Shown: positions 9,133 to 18,196, counted from the first letter of the stretch. The stretch: 64,000 bases of DNA from an uncultured Clostridium sp. (GCA_948466265.1 CAOJZU010000003.1:77714-141713), one strand, 5' to 3'. Numbers and translations: made by a program. The notes: generated by a model not told the origin, from the sequence alone.

Positions 9133-10368
9133 CTAACTATCTTTTTCATTTATCCAGTTTTTTCCATCTATCACTCTACTTACTAACATTGAACAACTAA
9201 TGTTCCCTACTCCATTCAAAACTGCTCCTGGACAGTCAATTATAGTACCTATTATAGCAATAATTCCTATTGATTCAGCAGGGAAGCCAAATATAGTTAG
9301 TATCATCATTTCAGAAACAAGTCCTGCTCCTGGTACAGAGCCCATCAATAACCCAACAACTAAACTGCCTCCAATAATACTAACAATACTTATGTCTCCA
9401 CCAAAAATAGCAACAAGAAAAGCTATTTTCATAACTGCTCCTATCAATGAACCATCCTTATGTATGTTTACACCTAATGGTACAACAGTTTCTGCTATAT
9501 CGTCAGACATCCCCATGTTTTTAGCAGCCTTAATTCCAAAAGGAATAGTAGCTGCACTTGAGCAAGTAGCTAAAGCAGTAACAGTTGGAGACAAAACATT
9601 TTTCCAAAAGACTCGTATTCCCTTTTTTCCCCCAGATAAAAAAGCATATAATGTATATACTATAAAATAATATAAAATAGCAATTATAGTATAAATTATA
9701 AAACATCTTAAATATCCTGATATAATAGAACTTCCAATTTGTGATATTACTGTAGCAAAATAACATCCAAGTCCAATAGGTGCATAATACATTACAATAG
9801 ATATTACTTTTAGCATAATTTCATTTCCAGATGTAAGAAATTCTTTTATTGCCTTTCCCTTTTCTTTTGAGCTATTCGTAGCGAAACCAAATATAGCTGA
9901 GAATACAATAAGAGCAATCATATTTTGTGTTGATAGCAATTCTCTAAAATCAGAAACTGTAAGAGTATCTACAACCTGTTCTAATAAACTTACATCTGAA
10001 TTTTCCACTTCAGTTTCTTCATAAAAGTTATTTTGTCTTATTATTTGAATATCGTTTTCATCAAGTGGTTTAGCAATATAAGTACTTATTATTCCTACAA
10101 AAATTGCTATTATTGATGTAATAATAAAAATAATAATCATTGCGATCATTACTTTTCCTAATCTTTTAGGTTGCTTCATATTTGCAATAGAACTTGATAT
10201 AGTAAAAAAAACTAATGGGACAGTAATTGTAAATATTAAATTTATAAATAAATTTCCAAAAGGTTTTAATAACGATGCTTGTTCTTTAAAAAATATTCCT
10301 ATGAATCCTCCTATTATCATTGCAATAAATATAATAATCATTTGAGAATAACTTTTTAATACTTTCAT
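9133..10368 (-). CDS. Dicarboxylate/amino acid:cation symporter (DAACS family)
   Basis: 411-aa membrane carrier. The two re-entrant hairpins are visible: TVTALATCSSAATIPF (HP1) and GSVPGAGLVSEMM (HP2), with VPLGVNIHKDGS and a C-terminal IDCPGAVLNGVGNISCS in the binding core. Family members use Na+ or H+ to import glutamate, aspartate, serine/threonine or C4-dicarboxylates; the exact substrate is not clear. An insertion near residues 105-150 is acidic. No clear operon partner; an IS element lies upstream. Confidence 0.9.
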   Translation of the reverse strand: MKVLKSYSQMIIIFIAMIIGGFIGIFFKEQASLLKPFGNLFINLIFTITVPLVFFTISSSIANMKQPKRLGKVMIAMIIIFIITSIIAIFVGIISTYIAKPLDENDIQIIRQNNFYEETEVENSDVSLLEQVVDTLTVSDFRELLSTQNMIALIVFSAIFGFATNSSKEKGKAIKEFLTSGNEIMLKVISIVMYYAPIGLGCYFATVISQIGSSIISGYLRCFIIYTIIAILYYFIVYTLYAFLSGGKKGIRVFWKNVLSPTVTALATCSSAATIPFGIKAAKNMGMSDDIAETVVPLGVNIHKDGSLIGAVMKIAFLVAIFGGDISIVSIIGGSLVVGLLMGSVPGAGLVSEMMILTIFGFPAESIGIIAIIGTIIDCPGAVLNGVGNISCSMLVSRVIDGKNWINEKDS

Positions 10369-10510
10369 AATACCTCTTTTCTATAAATTGCTCTTATAGA
10401 TCAGCAATTATATTATCGCTTTCTCTTTTTTATATTAGACATTATATAATAATTTTTTTATTTAAACAAGTTATTCATAAACTTTATTTCTAACACGATA
10501 ATATTAGGAT

Positions 10511-11217
10511 TAACCCCCAGCTATGCTGGGGGACACGGAAAGCTTTTAGCTATGCATAGAGTAACAAAAAAACCACTCAAACATGATATAATATTTGAAG
10601 TTTGACAGCTCAAATATTAATTATGGAAGGAGTGGGTTGTATGAAAAGTTCATACACAGATAGTTTAGCACACACGACATGGGAATGCAAGTACCATATA
10701 GTGTTTGCAGCAAAATTCAGAAGAAAAGAAATATATGGAACATTGAGACGAGAAATAGGAATGATATTGAGAGAACTGTGCAGAAGAAAAGATGTGGAAG
10801 TAATAAATGCAGAAGCATGTCCAGACCATATTCATATGTACGTAAGTATACCACCCAAATTGAGTTATCATCATTTATGGGGTATTTGAAAGGAAAAAGT
10901 ACGCTAATAATATTTGAAAGACATGCAAATCTAAAATACAAATACGGAAATAGAACATTTTGGTGCAGAGGTTTTTATGTAAGTACAGTAGGAAATAACA
11001 AGTCGGCAGTATATAATTATGTAGAAAATCAACTTAAAGAAGATATGATGACAGACCAAATGACAATAAAAGAATATAAAGACCCTTTCAAAGGGTAGTA
11101 AGTAACAGGAACGCAAGCGAAAGTGGCGTAAGCTGTCAAACAGGGGCACTTAAGTACCAGCTAGTATCAAGGCCTTATAGTCCGATATGAAAATCCCCCA
11201 GTTATACTGGGGGATAA
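10511..11217 (+). mobile_element. IS200/IS605-type insertion sequence (TnpA only, degenerate)
   Basis: The element carries a single-strand-type transposase gene and ends in matching subterminal hairpins: CCCCCAGCTATGCTGGGGG at 10514-10532 and CCCCCAGTTATACTGGGGG at 11195-11213. There are no terminal inverted repeats, as expected for this family, and no TnpB. The element sits between the DAACS gene and the anti-sigma gene. Exact cleavage points cannot be fixed without an empty site. Confidence 0.85.
10641..11098 (+). pseudogene. tnpA: IS200-family Y1 transposase TnpA, frameshifted
   Basis: Y1 HUH transposase for single-stranded IS200 excision and insertion. The HUH motif is PDHIHM and the catalytic Tyr lies in RGFYVSTVG. 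The ATG at 10641 follows GGAAGGAG. After PPKLS (near 10865) the frame changes: the family expects a SVSSFMGYLKGKS-like sequence, and one base (probably G of a GTA) is missing between 10865 and 10866. This is a base loss, not a CGG site, so it differs from the breaks elsewhere in the window and probably means the copy is inactive. Confidence 0.85.
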
Positions 11218-11231
11218 TTATATAAATATGC

Positions 11232-12401
11232 TTATTCTTTAATTTCTAGCAAATCTTCTTTAGCTTGGAGATTTGAACTATATTCTATTTTTATTGCTCC
11301 ACCAATAATATCTAACTCTTTTACTTTTCTTAAGTCATTTTCATTGTTAGTTGTAACATTTACTTTAATCATATTACTATCTTCCATTAAAGACGAAGTT
11401 GTAACAAATTCTAATTCTTTGCTTTGCATTTTTTTGCTAATCTTATCTTGCAAATTTACTAAATAATTATATGAGTATTTTGCACTTTCAAATATTGTTT
11501 TGCTTTCTGTAATTCCTAATATTTTGCATATTTCTTTTCTATTTTCTTCATTATCTATGCAAAGTAGTATCACGTTATTTCCATTACTATCTACGTATTT
11601 ACCTGCATAATAATCTTTGTAAGTATTAATTTGATTTGTCTCTTCTTTTTGATTAGTATCTTTATCTTCTATCACTACTTTTTTAGTTGTACTTTCATTT
11701 ACTAATATTATTGATTTTAAGACTTCTAGTATTTCTTCTTCTGTTACATTGCTTGTTTCTATATCAAATTTATATCCACCAAATTCAAATATCGTTATAT
11801 ATGCTTCTTCATATTGGTATATTTTTACTTCTATATCATTTATTTTTGATATATTTCCTATATCTTCAAAATGATAATCTCTTAGTGGCGTATTTGTATC
11901 TGAAAATGAAATTCTAATATTTCTCATATTGTTATTTATATCAAAGTATGTGCAAACATAACTATGAAGTTTAGTATATTCTCCTGTATTTAGGTCTCTT
12001 ACATATATTTTTTCAGCACCCATTTTTCCCATATTATTTGGGACTTTAATATTTTTAAGTATTTCAAAATATTGCATATCTAAGCTATTTGCATCTTCTA
12101 CTTTTGCATCTATTCTCATTTCTGAAACTGTTTCAAGTTTATTAATATTTATTTCTATTTTAATACTTTCTTCCTTATTTTCCTTTAAATTAGCTATTCC
12201 AATATTGTCTTCTCCCACATTATTATTTAATGTATTTATACCAAAAATAATTGCAAATCCAAATACAATTGCTACTGCACTCATAGAAGTTATTTTTAAA
12301 ATTTTATCATTTTTCATTTTAACCTCTTTTCTAATGTTTGATATAGCTATTTTTTCTTTTACTGATTTTCTTATTTTTTCTTTTAAATAGTTATTTTCCA
12401 T
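11232..12401 (-). CDS. Probable anti-sigma factor, single-pass membrane protein
   Basis: About 389 aa: a short cytosolic N-terminus (residues 1-40), one membrane helix near 45-63 (SAVAIVFGFAIIFGINTL), and a large extracytoplasmic part without recognised domains. It overlaps the end of the ECF sigma gene by 11 bases, the classic sigma/anti-sigma arrangement. The start at 12401 is preferred because GGAGG lies 7 bases upstream; the in-frame ATG at 12407 is too close to it. The input signal is unknown. Confidence 0.72.
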   Translation of the reverse strand: MENNYLKEKIRKSVKEKIAISNIRKEVKMKNDKILKITSMSAVAIVFGFAIIFGINTLNNNVGEDNIGIANLKENKEESIKIEININKLETVSEMRIDAKVEDANSLDMQYFEILKNIKVPNNMGKMGAEKIYVRDLNTGEYTKLHSYVCTYFDINNNMRNIRISFSDTNTPLRDYHFEDIGNISKINDIEVKIYQYEEAYITIFEFGGYKFDIETSNVTEEEILEVLKSIILVNESTTKKVVIEDKDTNQKEETNQINTYKDYYAGKYVDSNGNNVILLCIDNEENRKEICKILGITESKTIFESAKYSYNYLVNLQDKISKKMQSKELEFVTTSSLMEDSNMIKVNVTTNNENDLRKVKELDIIGGAIKIEYSSNLQAKEDLLEIKE

Positions 12402-12942
12402 AGCCATAACCTCCATTTTCTAAATTTTTTCTGATTATTTTTCTAACTCTATGAAGTACTACTTTTACTTTGCTTTGAGAAAATTCCAATAATTTTGCTA
12501 TTTCTTTTATTGATTTTTCATTATAGTAAAACATTATAAATATGTCATATTCGTCTTTTTTTAGGGTTTTTAATGTCTCAGTTATTACTTTGTTTTTTTC
12601 ATTTTCTTCAGCAATTTCTTCTAAGTTGCTATTATATGCTAGCTTTTCTTCATAGTCAGAAATAGAGAAATTTAGCTCAGTACTTCTATATTTATTTTTT
12701 ATTGTATTTTTTGCTATTCCTGATAAGTATGGCTTTACTAGTGTCTCTTTTGATAATTTGGGGCTGTTTTTCCAAATAGCAACAAATACATCTGATATTA
12801 TTTCTTCTATATCTTCTTCTGTTATAGAAATACTTACGCCATTCTTTACAATAATATATACATATCCATAAAAATCGTCTATTAGCTTATCTATATCTAT
12901 TCTTTTATTTACTAGATAATCGTTCAAAATTTTTTCTTTCAA
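12391..12942 (-). CDS. ECF-type RNA polymerase sigma factor
   Basis: 183 aa. Region 2 is seen in IEEIISDVFVAIWKNSPKLS and region 4 in KDEYDIFIMFYYNEKSIKEI followed by a helix-turn-helix (AKLLEFSQSKVKVVLHRVRK). This is a minimal sigma-70 of the ECF group, probably controlled by the membrane protein whose gene overlaps its 3' end. Target promoters not identified. Confidence 0.9.
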   Translation of the reverse strand: MKEKILNDYLVNKRIDIDKLIDDFYGYVYIIVKNGVSISITEEDIEEIISDVFVAIWKNSPKLSKETLVKPYLSGIAKNTIKNKYRSTELNFSISDYEEKLAYNSNLEEIAEENEKNKVITETLKTLKKDEYDIFIMFYYNEKSIKEIAKLLEFSQSKVKVVLHRVRKIIRKNLENGGYGYGK

Positions 12943-13051
12943 TTTAGATCTAAATCTCCTTGTTATTTTTTAGTTAACTTTCATATACATAGTAACATTT
13001 TTTCTAAAAAGGTTACAAGATATATTAGAATTATTATATAAAATAGCAAAA

Positions 13052-13092
13052 TGAACTCAGAAAATTAAATACATTTAACTTTTCTGAGTTCA
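13052..13092 (-). terminator. Rho-independent terminator after the 13121 gene
   Basis: TGAACTCAGAAAA and its complement TTTTCTGAGTTCA form a 13-bp stem with a 15-base loop; on the minus strand it is followed by TTTTGC. It lies 28 bases past the stop of the 13121-13948 gene, in the gap upstream of the sigma factor gene. Confidence 0.7.
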
Positions 13093-13120
13093 CTGCAACC
13101 TTATTAAGTATATTTTTATT

Positions 13121-13948
13121 TTATCTATCTTCTCCATCATATGGTAACCCTAGGTTATACCTGCTGTCTTCTATACTATTCTCTCTTGAATAATCATTAT
13201 CTGCTTGCATTCTTCTTTCTAGATACTCCTTAACATTTTTATTTATTCTATCTAATGTAAGCTTAACCCATTGTTCTTCAATATCACTTTGTTCTCTATT
13301 TAATAGAGTAGTTACTGCTCTATTAAAATATGGATCGTCTGCCAATTTAATCCCATTTGAATATTCAATCAATTCTTCATTATACCTAACCCATAATGAT
13401 ATGCACCTTTTATCTGGGCAGTTATTTTTTATATAATGTTCATGACGTCCAACTGTATCTTCATCACATACTTGCATATCTTCATATCCAATTACATCTT
13501 GTTCTCTAAGTGCATTTATAAACTCTAATAAAACTCCAAATTGCATACTTTTATTTGATATTTTTTCTGTGTCTAACTCAATTCCTGTAAATCTAAAATC
13601 ATTAAAATAGTCTGAAGTAAGTTTATCTTCATTTTCAGATGAAAATGTCCATTCATATATATTAAAAGGTCTAACTTTTTTATTAGGTTTTTCTGTGTCA
13701 TTTTCGTAAAGCTCTTCATAGTCAAATGGTCTTGTTTCATCATTTATCGCTATCACAATATTCGGATAAACCATAGTTATAATATTAATTATTCTTTGAT
13801 TTGTTTTGCTTAATTCTTTTTTATCAAATAATAGTATAATTTTATTTCCTTGCTTTTCAAATCTAACTCCAGTTATATTTTTTAAACTTAATTCTTCAAT
13901 TATTAATCTTAGATGTTCTGGCACTTTTTCTTCTATCTCATTTTTCAT
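13121..13948 (-). CDS. Hypothetical protein, 275 aa
   Basis: Soluble, acidic protein with no signal peptide, membrane segment or recognised motif. An N-terminal alpha/beta-like section (residues 1-75) is followed by a region with a Cys/His group (CDEDTVGRHEHYIKNNCPDKRC near residue 180; not tested as a metal site) and a charged C-terminal helix. Single gene with its own terminator. A ribosome-binding GGGGAAAG precedes the ATG. Function not recognised. Confidence 0.6.
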   Translation of the reverse strand: MKNEIEEKVPEHLRLIIEELSLKNITGVRFEKQGNKIILLFDKKELSKTNQRIINIITMVYPNIVIAINDETRPFDYEELYENDTEKPNKKVRPFNIYEWTFSSENEDKLTSDYFNDFRFTGIELDTEKISNKSMQFGVLLEFINALREQDVIGYEDMQVCDEDTVGRHEHYIKNNCPDKRCISLWVRYNEELIEYSNGIKLADDPYFNRAVTTLLNREQSDIEEQWVKLTLDRINKNVKEYLERRMQADNDYSRENSIEDSRYNLGLPYDGEDR

Positions 13949-14048
13949 ATCTTTCCCCTTTAAATTATGTTAATATTATTAATGTTAACATAAAATTAAG
14001 CGGTTGTCAATTAGTTTTACAGTGGTAGCCCTTTATAAATCTTTTTCT

Positions 14049-14330
14049 GTATATATTTTCTTTCTCAAAAGTCGTCTAATACAAAATCTATTTCTCCTTT
14101 ATCTATTTTTCCTACTTAATATTTTTAAAGTTTTTCTGTCTATACTCGTAAAACTTTTTATTTTTTTGCTTTTTTCGACTTTACTTGGTCAAATATAATT
14201 ATATGCTACTATACCTAAAATTTGATTTTATGTAAAATAAATGGTATAATATATGTATAATGTTATACATTTTTGTTAGTATAATGTTCAGAACAACAAT
14301 TAAATTTCTTAAAGGAGGAAACAAAATGAA
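14049..14330 (+). repeat. 282-bp direct repeat, copy 1
   Basis: Nearly identical to 14921-15202 (offset 872 bases, only a few mismatches, no gaps). The repeat holds a fragment of the DUF4143 gene (minus strand), an AT-rich spacer, a likely promoter with TATAAT near 14243, and the ribosome-binding AAAGGAGG before the small gene at 14326. It ends just after the start codon. Confidence 0.88.
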
Positions 14331-14703
14331 GAATCATGCTTATGTAATATCTGAAAGGAATCGGAAAGTAGCATACTTTGATCTCACAGACAAAACCTCA
14401 TGTGCTTTAATTGAGTATGACAATGGCGATTTTGAGCCGGGCACAATCTACACATGGGTCAAGCCGGTTTTCGACTTCACTTATGCCAGCATCGAAAAGC
14501 TTACAAAAAATTTCGGCAAAGAGGATGTAATAATTTCTTCAGATTTGATTTTACCGGAAATCTGTCAAAGGCTGAACGAGCCGGAATACGATCGTTGGAA
14601 CACTTCCTTCGACGTATGCTCCAAAATGCTTGAGGCATACAGTAAGATCACAGAAACAGAGACCATCTCTTTGGAAGATTTAATTAAGGCAATGCAGCAG
14701 TAG
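14326..14703 (+). CDS. Cassette gene A, hypothetical 125-aa protein with an in-frame CGG
   Basis: Paralogue of the gene at 15198: both share AYV near the start, YTW, YASIEKL, a DL-PEI segment and the end LEDLIKAMQ. Codons such as GCC, CCG, GGC and TTC are far richer in GC than in neighbouring genes, which points to transfer. Codon 13 (14362-14364) is CGG followed by A. Read as Arg, the frame stays open to the end; read by the CGGN rule it would give Gly, Lys and then TAG. It is the only in-frame CGG that does not fit. Function unknown; no signal peptide. Start set by AAAGGAGG. Confidence 0.65.
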   Translation: MKNHAYVISERNRKVAYFDLTDKTSCALIEYDNGDFEPGTIYTWVKPVFDFTYASIEKLTKNFGKEDVIISSDLILPEICQRLNEPEYDRWNTSFDVCSKMLEAYSKITETETISLEDLIKAMQQ

Positions 14704-14719
14704 AAAAGGGCATTATACA

Positions 14720-14747
14720 GGGGCGGGTATAAACTATTACCCGCCCC
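14720..14747 (+). terminator. GC-rich terminator after cassette gene A
   Basis: GGGGCGGGTA and TACCCGCCCC form a 10-bp stem with an 8-base loop, 16 bases past the stop. There is no good T-run after it. The same hairpin follows the paralogue at 15625, so it is part of the cassette. Confidence 0.75.
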
Positions 14748-14752
14748 GTATA

Positions 14753-14990
14753 TTAATTTTCTAATAAAAATTCTATTATATTTTTGTGAATAATTCCATC
14801 TTTGCTATAATCTATTTTATCCATTGTAAGTACATATTTAGGATAGTTATCTTCTACTGCTTTATATGCTCCAAATTCTCTTCCGCATGACCTCATCACT
14901 TGATAAATAATCTGCTACTTGTATATATTTTCTTTCTCCAAAGTCGTCTACTACAAAATCTATTTCTCCTTTATCTATTTTTCCTACTTA
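14753..14990 (-). pseudogene. Remnant of a DUF4143-type AAA ATPase, C-terminal fragment (one CGGN site)
   Basis: The minus strand encodes VGKIDKGEIDFVVDDFGERK, then YIQVADYLSSDEVM, REFGAYKAVEDNYPKYVLTM and NIIEFLLEN-stop. This is the C-terminal nuclease-like end of DUF4143 ATPases. The frame is continuous only if the CGGA at 14883 is read as Gly. Upstream a TAA and the repeat junction end the homology, so the gene is broken. A second piece (minus strand, about 14049-14120) with a stop codon lies in repeat copy 1. The cassettes therefore appear to have landed in or beside this gene. Confidence 0.72.
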
Positions 14991-15202
14991 ATATTTTTAA
15001 AGTTTTTCTGTCTATACTCGTAAAACTTTTTATTTTTTTGCTTTTTTCGACTTTACTTGGTCAAATATAATTATATGCTACTATACCTAAAATTTGATTT
15101 TATGTAAAATAAATGGTATAATATATGTATAATGTTATACATTTTTGTTAGTATAATGTTCAGAACAACAATTAAATTTCTTAAAGGAGGAAACAACATG
15201 AA
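14921..15202 (+). repeat. 282-bp direct repeat, copy 2
   Basis: Second copy of the unit at 14049. It places the same promoter, spacer and ribosome-binding site in front of the paralogous gene at 15198. Together they give an 872-bp tandem unit, which suggests duplication followed by divergence or exchange of the coding part only. Confidence 0.88.
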
Positions 15203-15608
15203 GTATGCTTATGTGCTATTTGGAAATTATTATGTGAAAGGGTTTCAGCCTATGGATGGAATGACTTTTGATTTTACAAACAAAACTGCATGTTTTATTA
15301 GTAACCGTGATTATCTCTACACATGGGACATTTCACGTGTTAAACAGGGTGGGCCTTTCTACGCTAGTATCGAAAAGTTGATAGGCCAATTCCGAGCAAG
15401 GTATGAATCCTTAAAATTCCCCCCTGCACGTGACCGTCTTACAATTACCCCTTCAGATTTAACCATACCGGAAATTTACGAACAGGATGGGCATCAAGAT
15501 CACAGAAACTGGGACTCTGACTACGAGGACTGCTACTCACTGCTTCAGTGGCATACTTGGTTCAAAGACAAAATGACTTTGGAAGATTTAATTAAGGCAA
15601 TGCAGTAA
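15198..15608 (+). CDS. Cassette gene B, hypothetical 136-aa protein
   Basis: Paralogue of cassette gene A with much-diverged middle but common start (KYAYVLF), YTW, YASIEKL and end TLEDLIKAMQ. It is soluble, with many aromatic and acidic residues. Composition is foreign (ACC, CCC, CGT, GCA-rich). It has no in-frame CGG, so it can be expressed under either reading of that codon. The ATG follows AAAGGAGG with 7-base spacing. Function unknown. Confidence 0.68.
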   Translation: MKYAYVLFGNYYVKGFQPMDGMTFDFTNKTACFISNRDYLYTWDISRVKQGGPFYASIEKLIGQFRARYESLKFPPARDRLTITPSDLTIPEIYEQDGHQDHRNWDSDYEDCYSLLQWHTWFKDKMTLEDLIKAMQ

Positions 15609-15624
15609 AACAAAGCATTATGCA

Positions 15625-15652
15625 GGGGCGGGTATAAAGTATTACCCGCCCC
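15625..15652 (+). terminator. GC-rich terminator after cassette gene B
   Basis: GGGGCGGGTA and TACCCGCCCC stem, 8-base loop, 16 bases past the stop; same as after gene A. It ends 8 bases before the end of the convergent DUF1893 gene and may serve both. Confidence 0.75.
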
Positions 15653-15660
15653 TGTATATA

Positions 15661-16068
15661 TTAATTTTCAATCATTTCTTTGTAAATTACACTTATATCT
15701 TTTTCGCCTTTATATTTACTTTCCATAGGACACATTCCTGTTTTATCGTTGTTTTCTATATAGTCTACTAATTTCGCATATTCAAATCTTATCCCATTTT
15801 CTTCTAGTACTGGAATTGCATATTTACTCATAACATCTGCGTATATCGCTTTTACACCAGCTACTGCTAAAATAGAGCTAGCGGCTTTCCCTATTACTTT
15901 ATCTGCAATTATTGCTCCTTTTAAGCTAGTTTCGTCTTTCTTTAGAATATCTTTTATGTCATTTATCCTATTTTGATAATATTCCTTTATTTCGCCATTT
16001 TCATAGCAAACAACAAGCGATGCCTTTTCTTCATGGAGTATTTCTTTTAATTCTTCTAACTTATCCAT
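15661..16068 (-). CDS. DUF1893 domain protein
   Basis: 135 aa, soluble. The pattern SLVVCYENGEIKEYYQ, LKGAIIADKVIGKAAS, KAIYADVMSKYAIPVLEENG and the C-terminal TGMCPMES fit DUF1893, a cytidine-deaminase-like fold without known activity. Its start overlaps the end of the ECF S-component-like gene by 8 bases, so the two are probably translated together. Confidence 0.85.
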   Translation of the reverse strand: MDKLEELKEILHEEKASLVVCYENGEIKEYYQNRINDIKDILKKDETSLKGAIIADKVIGKAASSILAVAGVKAIYADVMSKYAIPVLEENGIRFEYAKLVDYIENNDKTGMCPMESKYKGEKDISVIYKEMIEN

Positions 16069-16624
16069 TTAGTTTAATTCCCTTTTTTAGTGAACTTGCA
16101 ATAAATGGAACACATATTAATTGAACAATTATACCTGGTATTCCCATTTTAACACTTTCTATAACTGAAATTCCATAGCTAGAAAGTCCTAACATATTAA
16201 CTGATACAAATAATATTCCTGCATATAAAACTCTACCTAAAATTATTGTTAATATTAGTGATATATAAGAGTTAAATTTTTTATTAAATAAACTTAAAAT
16301 AACAGCATATATTACTAGCTCTATTAGCATATATGGAAGTCTTGCGATACTTGGCATTCCTGTTAATAAGTAACTAAATATAACTGAACTTCCTGCTACA
16401 ATAGTACTACTAATTGTTCCAAATGTAAGTGCTGCAATTAATACTGCTATGTGCATTGGTAAGAATGTAGCTCCTGCACTTTCTCCTGCTAATATGTGAA
16501 ATATTCTAGGAAGTGCAACACCTATACCACTTAAAAGAAATGTTCCAATAATATATTTTGCTTTTCTGCTAGATAATATTTCTAGCAAACGATTAGTCTT
16601 TTTAATATTTTCTACTCTTTCCAT
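16061..16624 (-). CDS. ECF transporter S-component-like membrane protein
   Basis: 187 aa with six predicted helices. The region GVALPRIFHILAG, GATFLPMHIAVLIAALTFG and the AxxRLPYM stretch resemble ECF S-components, which bind a vitamin or cofactor precursor and dock to a shared energising module. No ECF ATPase or T-component gene is in this window. Its partner DUF1893 overlaps downstream. Substrate unknown. Confidence 0.75.
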   Translation of the reverse strand: MERVENIKKTNRLLEILSSRKAKYIIGTFLLSGIGVALPRIFHILAGESAGATFLPMHIAVLIAALTFGTISSTIVAGSSVIFSYLLTGMPSIARLPYMLIELVIYAVILSLFNKKFNSYISLILTIILGRVLYAGILFVSVNMLGLSSYGISVIESVKMGIPGIIVQLICVPFIASSLKKGIKLNG

Positions 16625-16635
16625 AATAATTCCCC

Positions 16636-17514
16636 CTAAACATTTATTAATTCATATTCTCTTGTGCCAAATCCAAGCTCAGCTGCTGCTTCTATTGTAT
16701 GAACTCCATTTTGTCTTTCTATTCTTTCTACAAAGTGGTCTCTTCCTTCGTCTTTTGAATTATATATTAAATCAATACATGCTTGGTCTATTGCAATTGG
16801 GTCTAAGCTTGCAAGAATTCCTATATCTTTCATACATGGGTCTTCTGCTACTTGACAGCAGTCACAATCTACTGATAGATTACACATTACATTTATATAT
16901 GCTATTTTGTTTTCAAAATGTTTAGCAACTACTGACGCAGAATCTGCCATTGCTTCTAAGAATTTATTTTGGTCAACTTTAAACATATCTTCGAAAGTTC
17001 CATCTTCTTTCCCTACACAGTGAATATAGCTTTTTCCATGGCCTGATGCAACACCTATTGATAACTGTTTTAGTGCTCCACCATATCCACCCATTGGATG
17101 ACCTTTGAAATGCGATAGTACTAACATTGAGTCATAATTATCTATATTTTTACCTACATAATCTTTCTTTATAACTTTTCCATTTGGAATTTCTAGTACT
17201 TTGTCAGGTCCTTCGCTGTCTAAAATATCCACATTAAAATATTTACTCCAACCGTGATTTTCCATTAATCTAACATGTTTTTCTGTTGTGTCTCTTTCTC
17301 CGTCATATGCTGTATTGCATTCTACAACAGTGCCATTTACCTTCTCTACAATTGCTTTTACAAATTCAGGTTTTATATAGTTCTGATTTCCTTCTTCTCC
17401 TGAATGTAATTTAACTGCAACTTTTCCTTGTAAGTTTACTCCCAATTTTTCATACATTTTTACAACGTTTTCTGGAGTAATTTCTTTTGAAAAATAAACT
17501 TTTGCCTTTTCCAT
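16636..17514 (-). CDS. DUF362 domain protein
   Basis: 292 aa. DUF362 features are present: KLHSGEEGNQNYIKPEF, VVECNTAYDGERDTTEKH, a LSHFKGHPMGGYGGALKQL core, and a Cys-rich CDCCQVAEDPC near residue 220 that may bind a metal or cluster. Family members are common in anaerobes; many carry ferredoxin domains, but this one lacks the usual added 4Fe-4S pair. Activity unknown. It ends 12 bases before the S-component gene. Confidence 0.85.
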   Translation of the reverse strand: MEKAKVYFSKEITPENVVKMYEKLGVNLQGKVAVKLHSGEEGNQNYIKPEFVKAIVEKVNGTVVECNTAYDGERDTTEKHVRLMENHGWSKYFNVDILDSEGPDKVLEIPNGKVIKKDYVGKNIDNYDSMLVLSHFKGHPMGGYGGALKQLSIGVASGHGKSYIHCVGKEDGTFEDMFKVDQNKFLEAMADSASVVAKHFENKIAYINVMCNLSVDCDCCQVAEDPCMKDIGILASLDPIAIDQACIDLIYNSKDEGRDHFVERIERQNGVHTIEAAAELGFGTREYELINV

Positions 17515-17542
17515 ATTATAGTTTCCTTTCTATTATTTATTT

Positions 17543-18196
17543 TTATTCACCAAAAACTGCCATATAATCTTTTTTAAATTTCTCAATTCCTGCATCTGTT
17601 AAAGGATGTTTTATACATTGTTCTATAACTTTATATGGTACTGTTGCAATATCTGCTCCAGCAAGTGCACAATCAATTATATGTATTGGGTTACGCACAC
17701 TTGCACATATTATTTCTGTTTTTATATCATGTGTTTTAAATATATCTGAAATAGTTCTTATAAGGTCTATTCCAGGAGTTGCTATATCGTCTAATCTTCC
17801 TAAGAATGGTGATATATATGTAGCCCCTGCTTTTGCAGCAAATAATGCTTGTGTAGGATTAAAGATAAGAGTTACATTAGTTTTTATGCCTTCTTTTGAT
17901 AAAACTTTAACTGCTTTAAGTCCTTCTTCTGTCATTGGAATTTTAACAACCATATTAGGGTGTATTCCTGCAATTTCTCTTGCTTCTTTTATCATATCTT
18001 CAGCATTTACCGTTTTAGCCTTAACTTCTCCACTTATAGCTCCATCTACAATTGACGTTATTTCTTTTATTACTTCTTTAAAATCGCGGCCTTCTTTAGC
18101 AATTAATGATGGGTTTGTAGTAACTCCACAAATAATTCCCATATCGTTTGCTTTTTTTATTTCTTCTACATTTGCAGTATCAATAAAAAATTTCAT
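17543..18196 (-). CDS. fsa: Fructose-6-phosphate aldolase / transaldolase-like
   Basis: 217 aa, the usual length of the short transaldolase family (FSA/TalC). [29 protein letters not shown] and the Schiff-base Lys85 in [11 protein letters not shown] are intact, as is [20 protein letters not shown]. It acts in the pentose phosphate/sugar phosphate pool, either as transaldolase or as fructose-6-phosphate aldolase; sequence alone does not separate the two. Lies 28 bases upstream of the DUF362 gene on the same strand. Confidence 0.9.
   Translation of the reverse strand: MKFFIDTANVEEIKKANDMGIICGVTTNPSLIAKEGRDFKEVIKEITSIVDGAISGEVKAKTVNAEDMIKEAREIAGIHPNMVVKIPMTEEGLKAVKVLSKEGIKTNVTLIFNPTQALFAAKAGATYISPFLGRLDDIATPGIDLIRTISDIFKTHDIKTEIICASVRNPIHIIDCALAGADIATVPYKVIEQCIKHPLTDAGIEKFKKDYMAVFGE

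Noticed and set aside
14049..15652. Integron-type gene cassettes
   Set aside because: No attC-like fold or integrase gene; the unit includes its own promoter and part of a DUF4143 gene.
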